Source of the DNA: Candidatus Nomurabacteria bacterium
GTDB lineage: Bacteria > Patescibacteriota > Saccharimonadia > Saccharimonadales > Saccharimonadaceae
Assembly (NCBI GenBank): GCA_031262565.1
Contig: JAISHL010000082.1
Span: 1-6,682 of the forward strand
DNA: 6,682 bases
Direction of reading: 5' to 3'
Under the pieces are notes generated by a model, which saw nothing but the letters and a program-made list of their open reading frames with translations, was not told where the DNA came from and did not search any database. Shown piece after piece: positions 1-5,620 of this stretch. The translations under genes were made by a program, and so were the position numbers. Position 1 is the stretch's first letter. Each line of letters starts with the position of its first letter.

Positions 1-634
1 GCGTCGCCATTGGCTCAATCGCAATCGTATTGCCAACAGGGACAAGCACGCCCGAACCGCGCCGACCGTAATTTGGCACATCTGGTGCCTCGTGCATTTC
101 GCGACCAATACCATGACCAACCAAATCGCGCACAACGCCAAGCTTCGCCCGTTCCAAAACATCTTGAACCGCCGCCGCGATATCGCCAGTTTTTACCGCG
201 CCATGAATCGCGTCAATCCCCGCATACAATGAGCGCTCCGTCGAGTTTATCAGGTTTTTCTTCGCACCTTTCAGCTCTTCATCGACAACCATCGTGAACG
301 CACTGTCCGCCTTCATGCCGTTGACTTCCACAACAAGATCAAAACTCACCACGTCACCCACGTTAAACGGTTCATTGCTCGGCACAGCATGCACCACCGC
401 GTCATTAACCGATATGCAAATCACACCCGGAAAGTTCACCTCTGGACTGAGATATGTCGCAATCGCTCCGCGCCGAGTAATTTCCTTGGCGCACCAACTG
501 TCAATTTCTTTGCCCGTCACACCAGCGTGAACTTGATCGCGCAAATCGCGGAACAACTCCGCCAAAATCTTCCCCGCCGAACGCAAATCGCGCAACTCGT
601 CAGCCGTAAAATTCTGCGCCGCGACTACGCTCAC
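1..634 (-). CDS. map: Type I methionine aminopeptidase, C-terminus cut off by the window edge
   Basis: Removes the initiator methionine from nascent proteins in the cytoplasm. Translating the minus strand from GTG at 634 gives 211 open residues to the window edge. Landmarks seen: NDAVVHAVPS with the substrate-binding His82, SFDLVV with metal ligand Asp99, ADSAFT with Asp110, VGHGIGREMHEAP with His174, and IAIEPM with Glu207. Four of the five dinuclear metal ligands are therefore present; the fifth, a C-terminal Glu, lies outside the window. The GTG start is chosen because it overlaps the adk stop as GTGA, has an AGGAGA Shine-Dalgarno about 5 nt upstream, and the next in-frame Met (107) is far too late. 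It is the last visible gene of the yqeY-adk-map operon. The adk-map pair is common in bacteria. The family assignment is firm. Confidence 0.95.
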   Translation of the reverse strand, partial: MSVVAAQNFTADELRDLRSAGKILAELFRDLRDQVHAGVTGKEIDSWCAKEITRRGAIATYLSPEVNFPGVICISVNDAVVHAVPSNEPFNVGDVVSFDLVVEVNGMKADSAFTMVVDEELKGAKKNLINSTERSLYAGIDAIHGAVKTGDIAAAVQDVLERAKLGVVRDLVGHGIGREMHEAPDVPNYGRRGSGVLVPVGNTIAIEPMAT

Positions 635-1215
635 TTTTCATCTCCTGCCAAAGTCGGCACAATTCCATAAGACACCAACTCTGCTTCGATTTTGTCATGA
701 ATTTCACCAACCGTGCCAACGCCGTCGATATGTGCAATCGGAATATTGAGATCGTTAAAAAAATTCAAGAGTGGGTAAATTTCGCCACGGTGAATTTGCA
801 AACGTCGCTCGATTTTCTCTGGCTCGTCTTCATCGCGACCGCGTTTTGACAAGCGCTTCAAAATCTCGTCGCGCGGAACTTCGAGAACAATACAAATATC
901 CACCCCGTTTTTGCCGCAACGCTCCATTTCGTGATCGGTTAACGCTTTCGCCTGCGCCACCGTGCGAGGATAACCGTCTAAAATCACTCTGTCAATATAG
1001 CCACAGGTGTGCGATTTGTCTAATTTTTTGAAAATTAGCTCATTTGTCATGTCGTCCGACATTAGTTCGCCAGTGCGAAGTTGCGCCAAAATCTCAGGAT
1101 TCGCCATTTCGCGAAAAACTTGCCCCGAGCTAATCCAACGCCAACCGTGTCGCGCCGCCAACATTTGCCCTTGCATTGATTTTCCAGCGCCCGCAGGTCC
1201 AAAAAATATAACCAT
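631..1215 (-). CDS. adk: Adenylate kinase, short-LID form
   Basis: Interconverts ATP + AMP and 2 ADP in the cytoplasm. The 194-residue protein begins almost directly with the P-loop GPAGAGKS (residues 6-13). It continues with the AMP-binding SSGQVFREM (29-37, Arg35), the LDGYPRT motif (79-85, Arg84), and a short LID segment around RGRDEDEPEKIERRL (125-139) that carries the usual arginines but no zinc-binding cysteine cluster. Length fits short-LID adenylate kinases (about 185-195 residues against about 214 for the long form). The ATG shares one base with the yqeY TAA stop (TAATG), with GGAGAG as Shine-Dalgarno. Its own TGA overlaps the map GTG by 4 bases, so translational coupling is likely. 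Another nucleoside monophosphate kinase is possible but less likely given the motif set and the map neighbour. Confidence 0.93.
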   Translation of the reverse strand: MVIFFGPAGAGKSMQGQMLAARHGWRWISSGQVFREMANPEILAQLRTGELMSDDMTNELIFKKLDKSHTCGYIDRVILDGYPRTVAQAKALTDHEMERCGKNGVDICIVLEVPRDEILKRLSKRGRDEDEPEKIERRLQIHRGEIYPLLNFFNDLNIPIAHIDGVGTVGEIHDKIEAELVSYGIVPTLAGDEK

Positions 1216-1676
1216 TACTTTGCGCTCTCCGCAAGTTTCGCTTTTACCGTCGCCGCGATTCGTCCGCCGTCCGCCGCCGCGCCAACTTCTTTTTTAACAT
1301 CGCCAATTGCCCGCCCCATATCTTTCACTCCAAATCCGCCCGTCGCGATAACTCGATCAACAATTTCACTGAGTTCATCGTCGGTCAATGGCTTTGGTAA
1401 ATATGTCGTCAAAATTTCGCGCTCAGCAAATTCTTTTTGCTCACGCTCTTTGTCGCCCGCACCCACATAAATCACGATTGCGTCGTCGCGTTTTTTAACT
1501 TCTCGCGCAATAACAGCGAGTTTATCTTCATCCGCAAGCGTGCCACGCTCAATTTTCTTGGCAACTTCTTCGTATAAAAATGCCGATTTCAGATCGCGCA
1601 AAACGCCCGTTTTGAAAGAATCGCGCGCCAACATGGCAGATTTTAAATCTTGGTTAATTTTATCAATTAATGTCAT
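1215..1676 (-). CDS. yqeY: YqeY family protein (GatB/YqeY domain)
   Basis: A 153-residue protein of the GatB/YqeY family, related to the tail domain of the GatB amidotransferase subunit that contacts tRNA. Its precise cellular role is not settled. Seen: N-terminal MTLIDKINQDLKSAMLARD, the hallmark TYLPKPLTDDEL (91-102), and the C-terminal DMGRAIGDVKKEVG...ADGGRI...VKAKL (119-148). A start 10 codons upstream (1706) is rejected because it would put the promoter -10 box inside the gene. The ATG at 1676 has a strong AGAGGAG Shine-Dalgarno 6 nt upstream and fits the family's usual start and length of about 150. It leads the yqeY-adk-map operon. The rpsU-yqeY adjacency is conserved in many bacteria, but here a terminator and a separate promoter lie between the two. 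Confidence 0.92.
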   Translation of the reverse strand: MTLIDKINQDLKSAMLARDSFKTGVLRDLKSAFLYEEVAKKIERGTLADEDKLAVIAREVKKRDDAIVIYVGAGDKEREQKEFAEREILTTYLPKPLTDDELSEIVDRVIATGGFGVKDMGRAIGDVKKEVGAAADGGRIAATVKAKLAESAK

Positions 1677-1696
1677 ATTTTTCTCCTCTTTTATAT

Positions 1697-1725
1697 ATTG
1701 TATCATACTTTTCTGCCGTCACCAA
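1697..1725 (-). promoter_or_regulatory. Sigma-70-type promoter of the yqeY-adk-map operon
   Basis: On the minus strand, -35 TTGGTG (1725-1720) and -10 TACAAT (1702-1697) are separated by 17 nt. The predicted start near 1690 gives a leader of only about 14 nt that begins at the AGAGGAG Shine-Dalgarno (1689-1683). The -35 box partly overlaps the U-tract side of the rpsU terminator. Inferred from sequence only. Confidence 0.7.
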
Positions 1726-1754
1726 AAAATAAAACCCGCTAAATAACGCGGGCT
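1724..1754 (-). terminator. Rho-independent terminator after rpsU
   Basis: Read on the minus strand, CCCGC, an 8-nt loop and GCGGG form a stem (1752-1735) that can be extended by a G-U and an A-U pair. It is followed by a T-rich run (TTTTATTTTTT). It starts about 24 nt after the rpsU stop and separates rpsU from yqeY. Confidence 0.85.
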
Positions 1755-1760
1755 AAATTT

Positions 1761-1787
1761 AACTGTATTTTTCAAACCTATACAGTT
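1761..1787 (-). repeat. Inverted repeat spanning the rpsU stop codon
   Basis: A perfect 8-bp inverted repeat (AACTGTAT / ATACAGTT) with an 11-nt loop. The upstream arm covers the last rpsU codons and the TAG stop. It lies just before the terminator, so the transcript could end in two tandem hairpins. It could stabilise the 3' end or be a chance palindrome. Confidence 0.55.
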
Positions 1788-2008
1788 TTTGATTTGATCA
1801 AACCAAGGCGAATTTGCAAGTTCTTCTCAGCTTTTCGCTTGTCGCGAATGATCGCCGAAGTGCGACGCTCTGTTTTGCTGATCGGCTTGCTGAATCGCTG
1901 CGAAGCTTTTGCATCGGCGATAACACCCGATTGCAACACACGTCGATTAAAACGGCGCAACAAGTTTTCGTTCGCCTCTCGCTGATCTTTTCTCTTAACA
2001 CTAATCAT
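1778..2008 (-). CDS. rpsU: 30S ribosomal protein bS21
   Basis: Small basic subunit protein that acts at the platform of the 30S ribosome near the anti-Shine-Dalgarno end of 16S rRNA and helps initiation. The 76-residue product begins MISVKRKDQREANENLLRRF, followed by NRRVLQSGVIADAKASQRF and a Lys/Arg-rich tail, which is the bS21 layout. ATG at 2008 is preferred over an in-frame GTG at 2032: bS21 proteins begin with a short strand like MISVKR, and an extended -10 box lies between the two candidates, so the GTG would probably be upstream of the transcript. No Shine-Dalgarno is present and the mRNA looks leaderless. The gene is followed by its own terminator. Strong call. Confidence 0.93.
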   Translation of the reverse strand: MISVKRKDQREANENLLRRFNRRVLQSGVIADAKASQRFSKPISKTERRTSAIIRDKRKAEKNLQIRLGLIKSKTV

Positions 2009-2016
2009 ACTGGAAT

Positions 2017-2045
2017 AGTTTAGCAGATTCACAAAAATTTTGCAA
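2017..2045 (-). promoter_or_regulatory. rpsU promoter with extended -10, probably leaderless
   Basis: Minus strand: -35 TTGCAA (2045-2040), 17-nt spacer, extended -10 TGC-TAAACT (hexamer 2022-2017). Only 8 nt separate the -10 from the ATG at 2008, so transcription should begin at the ATG or 2 nt before it. An AT-rich palindrome (ATTTTATAAAAT, 2049-2060) just upstream of the -35 could act as an UP element; that part is inference. Confidence 0.7.
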
Positions 2046-2086
2046 ATTATTTTATAAAATATTATTAACGTTATTTTTCTTGTCTA

Positions 2087-3286
2087 CTAAGAGTTGTTAT
2101 CATCGTTCATTCCTATCTGATCAACAGTTTCTATGACGCGCGCACCCACGCCAGCGCTAATGATCGCGTGCGAATCTTCTGGTAGTAAAATCTGCAATAT
2201 GTGTTCTGGCCGATTTTCAGACAGAGCTAAACGCCCCAGTATACTCTTGATAGTTTCTGAATCATTTAGTCCGCTATACTCAGGCGAAACAATTTTAAGT
2301 GTCTCCGAAACAGCTGTCAGAACTTTTTCTAAATCATCCTCCAACTCCGCCTTGCCCATAACAACTGGCAGATCAATATAATTTTGCTTGAAATTATTTT
2401 TGTCACTTACATCAATATTATCATCAGATAACTGCGACAACTCATTATACTTAGATTCTTTACTGTATTGTTTTAGTTTTAATCCCTCTGAAACGACAAA
2501 TCCCCACGCAACACCAATAAAGCCACGGTCATCCGATCCGGCTGGATCTATTAAATTTAAGGTTTTGATCTGATTCTGTGTATTCGCAAAATATGCTGCC
2601 GCTACGCCGATCGCAACACGCGCCCCTAGCGAATGTCCGCGAATTTCTATATTGTCAGAATATTTTTCCAGCTCAGGTTCTAATAGAGAATATATCCATT
2701 CGCCATAGCTTATAAATGAGCCTGTTTCTTTCATCTCTTTCATAATAGATTCAGGAATTAACGACGAATTGCCAGATCCAGCATTATTAATTACCATGAT
2801 TTGTTTATCAGGGTTCGACTTCGCAGTAACTTCAGCCTCACGACGAGCAACTACATCACGCAAATCCGCACCCCAACCCATATTACAAATAATAACACCA
2901 TTCTTTGGATCTGCATCTTGGTTTAGAATAAAATACTCCACTAACTCTTTATCATTTTCTGACGATATAGCAACGCACATTTCTTCATCGCTCAATTCCT
3001 TACGGATTTTTTCATATGCTTCCTCGTCAGTCACAGGTTGAACATTTATTATTTCATCATACTCTACCTCTCCAGTCTCAGCTATTCCATCTCTGTTAAA
3101 CTCAATACTTTGATAGCATACGCCATTTTCAAATGAGTGATCAAAATCTTCAAAGCCTTCCCTCTCAACTGATCCACCCATATTTAACGTAGCTATGGCA
3201 ATAAACACAGCACTAGCTCTTCGTAATTTTCTGTGAGTAGAAGATTTCTCAGTCTTAAGTTTACTGCTCTCGCCAACCCTGTTCAT
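2087..3286 (-). CDS. Predicted exported or membrane-anchored alpha/beta hydrolase (lipase-like), family unknown
   Basis: I do not recognise the specific family. The 399-residue product has a basic N-terminus (HRKLRR, 18-23) and a short hydrophobic stretch (24-37) that may be a signal peptide or anchor. An acidic middle region follows, then a core resembling an alpha/beta hydrolase: strand VIICNMGWGADL (131-142), IMVINNAGSGNSS (163-175), and the nucleophile elbow RGHSLGARVAIG (216-227) with Ser219. Candidate catalytic acid is Asp247 in NLIDPAG, and candidate His is His373 in EDSHAI near the C-terminus, giving a plausible Ser-Asp-His order. Esterase or lipase chemistry is inferred; the substrate is unknown. 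The gene is AT-richer than its neighbours, and 5 of 16 arginines use AGA/AGG, whereas the neighbours favour CGC by eye. It stands alone between recJ and rpsU with its own strong promoter. ATG at 3286 fits the promoter position; no Shine-Dalgarno. Confidence 0.75.
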   Translation of the reverse strand: MNRVGESSKLKTEKSSTHRKLRRASAVFIAIATLNMGGSVEREGFEDFDHSFENGVCYQSIEFNRDGIAETGEVEYDEIINVQPVTDEEAYEKIRKELSDEEMCVAISSENDKELVEYFILNQDADPKNGVIICNMGWGADLRDVVARREAEVTAKSNPDKQIMVINNAGSGNSSLIPESIMKEMKETGSFISYGEWIYSLLEPELEKYSDNIEIRGHSLGARVAIGVAAAYFANTQNQIKTLNLIDPAGSDDRGFIGVAWGFVVSEGLKLKQYSKESKYNELSQLSDDNIDVSDKNNFKQNYIDLPVVMGKAELEDDLEKVLTAVSETLKIVSPEYSGLNDSETIKSILGRLALSENRPEHILQILLPEDSHAIISAGVGARVIETVDQIGMNDDNNS

Positions 3287-3295
3287 AGTTTTTGC

Positions 3296-3325
3296 ATTAT
3301 ATCACACAATTATAGTATTTGTCAA
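3296..3325 (-). promoter_or_regulatory. Consensus promoter of the hydrolase gene, probably leaderless
   Basis: Minus strand: perfect -35 TTGACA (3325-3320), 18-nt spacer, perfect extended -10 TGA-TATAAT (hexamer 3301-3296). The hexamer ends 9 nt before the ATG at 3286, so the leader is 0-3 nt and has no room for a Shine-Dalgarno. This is the best match to the sigma-70 consensus in the window. Confidence 0.8.
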
Positions 3326-3349
3326 GCTTGCATAATCTAGTCATTATTT

Positions 3350-5185
3350 CTATATCTGGCTTGCGGTCATTTTTATCAAATTCCCCTCAACACTAATTCG
3401 TCCATTCCACTCGTTTTTTGTCAACTCGACCAAAACTCGCACGCGTTGCGGTTCGTCGTTTTCGTCGAATTCCGTCAGGGTAAATTTATCCGCCGCATTA
3501 AATGCCACAGCTGTAAATTTTCGCCCGTCAGCGTCAGCGAAAACGTATTTGACATGCTGATTTTGATCGCCCATCGTGCGTCGCGACATGATAATCACGT
3601 CCGCAAGTTCAAAAACTGGCGCGGGGTTCGCCTGCCCGAACGGCTCGAGCCGCGCAATTTCATCCAATAATTCTGGCGTTAATTCGGCGAAATTTTTAAT
3701 CGTCACGTCGGGCTTGGGATATAAAAAATCCGTCTGGCTTTTGAGATTTTGCGTTTTATAAAAAGTTTGCACAGCCACGCGCCACTCCTCAATCCGCTCA
3801 GTTTTGACCGTCAAACCACCAGCGGCTTTATGTCCGCCACCCTTAACCAAAATTTCATCCGTCGCGTGAATCGCCGACGCGATCGAAAAATCGCCAAAAC
3901 TACGACCCGACGCTTTTGCAAATTCCGCGCCACGCGACATCACAAACGCTGGTCGCTCAAACTTTTCCAAAATTTTCGCCGCGACGATTCCGATAACTCC
4001 CTCGTGCCAATCGTCACCGACCGCGATCGCCACATGAGAATCCTTCTTGTTATCCTGAACTTGTTTCAGGATCTGTCCGCACGCATTTTTGTAAATTTCG
4101 TCCTGCGTCTTGCGTCGCTCCTTATTTAGATTTTCCAATTTTTCCGCCAGCTCCAAGGCACGCATGTTATCATCAGTTTTTAGTAGTTCCAGCGCGATTT
4201 CCGCCGTCGCCATGCGCCCCGCCGAGTTGAATCGCGGTCCCAATACAAATCCCAACGTCCGAGCGTCAACATTTTTCAAATCAACGCCCGCCGTCGCGAG
4301 AACCGCTTTTAGTCCTGGCCGGCGCGTTTTCTTGATAACTTCTAGTCCCCATTTCGCATAAGCGCGGTTTTCGTTAATCAATCCGACCACATCACAAACC
4401 GTGCCAAACGCCACTAGGTCGAGTAGCCATTTTTCCTGACCGAAAGGTAAATTCACACTGTCATCGCGAGCCGACTTGTCGGCGTGGCGATCCAGGGTTT
4501 TATTACTAGATTGCTTCGTTTTACTCGCAATGACACTGCTATCAAACTCAATCTGCAACGCTTGCACTAACTTGAACGCCACGCCCGCACCACACAAATC
4601 TGCAAACGGATATAATTTTTTGTCGCAATCTTTTTTTAAAACAAACTTCTCATCATAACAGTCAGGATTTTGCGCAACTTGAACTTTCGGATTCAAAATC
4701 GCCACCGCGTCTGGCAAATCTTCGTGCGGCGAGTGGTGATCCGTTACGATCACATCAACACCGAGTTCTTTTGCGCGCGCAATTTCACCAAACGACAGTG
4801 TGCCGTTATCCACCGTGATAATCAATTTTGTGCCGTCCGCCGCAATCTGCTCGACCGCCGCAATATTCAATCCGTAACCTTCCTTGAAACGATCTGGTGT
4901 ATAAGTATGCACATCAATGCCAAATTTACAAAAACTATCCCATAAAATCGTCGTCGCGGTCATGCCGTCAATATCATAATCGCCGTAAATTGTAACTTTT
5001 TCACCCCGATCGCGCGCCAAAACAATCCGATCAACCGCTTTTTGCATGTCAGGCATCAAAAACGGATCGTGCTTAAATTTTTCATAGTCAGGATTCAAAA
5101 AATCCTCCTGCTCCGCTGCAGTTTTTACGCCACGATTAGCAAGAATTTTCTTAACTAACCCCGAAATCCCATCTTTTTTATTCAC
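3350..5185 (-). CDS. recJ: Single-stranded-DNA-specific exonuclease RecJ with two in-frame repeat insertions
   Basis: 5'-3' exonuclease on single-stranded DNA in recombination and repair. The 611-residue protein shows the DHH phosphoesterase motifs in order: YGDYDIDGMTA (67-77), TVDNGT (124-129), VTDHH (147-151), CGAGVAFKL (198-206), then LGPRFNSAGRM (315-325), GGGHKAAGG (449-457) of the DHHA1 domain, and a C-terminal OB-like region (about 525-611). Length is normal for RecJ. Two segments look foreign: residues 219-244 encode the palindromic element at 4461-4533, and residues 372-378 (ILKQVQD) encode the short repeat at 4052-4072. Both fall between conserved blocks, so activity is probably kept. 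GTG at 5185 is chosen because the N-terminus matches RecJ and lies 6 nt after an extended -10 box; no Shine-Dalgarno. The winged-helix gene ends 22 bp upstream. No convincing terminator follows. Confidence 0.95.
   Translation of the reverse strand: MNKKDGISGLVKKILANRGVKTAAEQEDFLNPDYEKFKHDPFLMPDMQKAVDRIVLARDRGEKVTIYGDYDIDGMTATTILWDSFCKFGIDVHTYTPDRFKEGYGLNIAAVEQIAADGTKLIITVDNGTLSFGEIARAKELGVDVIVTDHHSPHEDLPDAVAILNPKVQVAQNPDCYDEKFVLKKDCDKKLYPFADLCGAGVAFKLVQALQIEFDSSVIASKTKQSSNKTLDRHADKSARDDSVNLPFGQEKWLLDLVAFGTVCDVVGLINENRAYAKWGLEVIKKTRRPGLKAVLATAGVDLKNVDARTLGFVLGPRFNSAGRMATAEIALELLKTDDNMRALELAEKLENLNKERRKTQDEIYKNACGQILKQVQDNKKDSHVAIAVGDDWHEGVIGIVAAKILEKFERPAFVMSRGAEFAKASGRSFGDFSIASAIHATDEILVKGGGHKAAGGLTVKTERIEEWRVAVQTFYKTQNLKSQTDFLYPKPDVTIKNFAELTPELLDEIARLEPFGQANPAPVFELADVIIMSRRTMGDQNQHVKYVFADADGRKFTAVAFNAADKFTLTEFDENDEPQRVRVLVELTKNEWNGRISVEGNLIKMTASQI
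4047..4074 (+). repeat. Short dispersed palindromic repeat, copy 1 (inside recJ)
   Basis: A perfect 8-bp inverted repeat ATCCTGAA / TTCAGGAT with a 5-nt loop (4052-4072) inside a 28-bp unit that recurs at 6655-6682 with 26 of 28 bases identical. In the recJ frame, on the opposite strand, the palindrome encodes ILKQVQD (residues 372-378), a stretch not expected in RecJ between the helix ending QDEIYKNA and the strand HVAIAVGDDW. Confidence 0.85.
4456..4538. repeat. 73-bp palindromic MITE-like element with 5-bp direct repeats, inserted in recJ
   Basis: The ends TCATCGCGAG (4461-4470) and CTCGCAATGA (4524-4533) are inverted repeats with one mismatch; counting one more pair of flanking bases on each side gives 11 of 12. 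CACTG occurs directly on both sides (4456-4460 and 4534-4538), as expected of a 5-bp target-site duplication. Inside are a perfect hairpin GCCGAC-TT-GTCGGC (4470-4483) and a second pair of arms (4486-4495 with 4506-4515). Element plus one CACTG is 78 bp, exactly 26 codons, so recJ stays open. The encoded peptide reads IASKTKQSSNKT...ARDDSV. Related GTCATTGCGAG palindromes are known as dispersed repeats in many bacterial genomes. No transposase is present in this window. Confidence 0.85.
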
Positions 5186-5191
5186 TAAAAT

Positions 5192-5197
5192 ATTTTA
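5192..5197 (-). promoter_or_regulatory. Extended -10 element of recJ, probably leaderless
   Basis: Minus strand TGT-TAAAAT (hexamer 5197-5192) ends 6 nt before the recJ GTG at 5185, which puts the expected transcription start on the G of the start codon. No good -35 is visible at 16-18 nt spacing. It lies in the 22-bp gap after the winged-helix gene, so read-through from that gene is also possible. Confidence 0.55.
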
Positions 5198-5207
5198 ACA
5201 CAAATGC

Positions 5208-5513
5208 TTAATTTTGAGATTGGTCAGGCAGCGCCTTGCCTTTGTTTGACATCTGTTGAGATTTAATAACAATCGCTTGCAACTCTTTGAAAATTGGAAA
5301 AGCTTTATTCGTTGAATAAAGTCGCGTGTTGCCGTGCTTTTCGCTAACCAAAAAACCACTCTTCTCCAGTCGCTTCAATTCGCGCTGAATATTTCCCGCA
5401 TCCTCCTTGATCAGCTTTGCCAAACCACGCACATGCGTCTTGAAATCTGGGTATTTCGCATAGACAACAATGATTTTACGGCGCACTCGCGAAGTTATAA
5501 ATACATCCAACAT
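5208..5513 (-). CDS. Small winged helix-turn-helix transcriptional regulator
   Basis: A 101-residue protein resembling ArsR/MarR-like single-domain winged-helix regulators found in CPR bacteria. Seen: an N-terminal helix (MLDVFITSRVRRKIIVVYA), a helix-turn-helix region (THVRGLAKLIKEDAGNIQRE, residues 26-45, continuing LKRLEKSG), and a beta-hairpin wing (FLVSEKHGNTRLYSTNK). There is no metal-binding cysteine motif, so a metal sensor is unlikely; the ligand is unknown. The start is well supported: AGGGAGG Shine-Dalgarno (5529-5523) 9 nt before the ATG. Its promoter carries a 19-bp inverted repeat over the -10 box, which suggests autoregulation. It lies 22 bp upstream of recJ on the same strand and could be cotranscribed with it. 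Specific targets cannot be read from the sequence. Confidence 0.85.
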   Translation of the reverse strand: MLDVFITSRVRRKIIVVYAKYPDFKTHVRGLAKLIKEDAGNIQRELKRLEKSGFLVSEKHGNTRLYSTNKAFPIFKELQAIVIKSQQMSNKGKALPDQSQN

Positions 5514-5540
5514 TACTACTTTCCTCCCTAATTATTCTGT

Positions 5541-5558
5541 CGCGCGTCTTTACGCACG
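5541..5558 (-). other. Hairpin in the 5' leader of the winged-helix gene
   Basis: Minus strand CGTGCGT-AAAG-ACGCGCG can form a 7-bp stem (one G-U pair; an eighth A-U pair is possible) with a 4-nt loop. It lies midway in the predicted 56-nt leader and 11 nt upstream of the Shine-Dalgarno. No T-run follows, so it is not a terminator. A role in mRNA stability or translation is inference. Confidence 0.5.
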
Positions 5559-5575
5559 ATCATCTTCTTCCAAGT

Positions 5576-5603
5576 ATTGTAGCAGATTTTACTACACATG
5601 CAA
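5576..5603 (-). promoter_or_regulatory. Promoter of the winged-helix gene with overlapping palindrome (candidate operator)
   Basis: Minus strand: -35 TTGCAT (5603-5598), 16-nt spacer, extended -10 TGC-TACAAT (hexamer 5581-5576). An inverted repeat TGTAG-N9-CTACA (5578-5596) covers most of the spacer and the -10, where a bound dimer would block RNA polymerase. The predicted leader is about 56 nt, unlike the short or absent leaders elsewhere in the window. Confidence 0.65.
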
Positions 5604-5620
5604 ATACCATTTTTCATTTT

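Noticed and set aside
1677..1706. An upstream start for YqeY at 1706.
   Set aside because: It includes the -10 box and Shine-Dalgarno of the downstream start; the family begins at the MTLIDKI position.
2009..2032. A GTG start adding 8 residues to bS21.
   Set aside because: The -10 hexamer lies within this extension, so it is probably not transcribed, and bS21 proteins begin at MISVKR-like sequences.
2049..2085. AT-rich palindrome ATTTTATAAAAT considered as a terminator for the hydrolase gene.
   Set aside because: It has no GC stem and no clear T-run after it on the minus strand. It is more plausibly AT-rich upstream promoter DNA for rpsU.
3331..3346. Inverted repeat ATAAT-N6-ATTAT after recJ considered as a terminator.
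   Set aside because: Five A-T pairs only, no T-tract; too weak to call.
3749..4129. A 126-codon plus-strand open frame antisense to recJ.
   Set aside because: It is a shadow of the RecJ frame, which has all family motifs. It has no ribosome binding site and its distinctive stretch VILNLFQDL is just another translation of the palindromic repeat.
4454..4531. The idea that the odd RecJ segment reflects a frameshift or sequencing error.
   Set aside because: The frame is correct before and after it, and the segment is fully explained by a palindromic element plus a 5-bp duplication.
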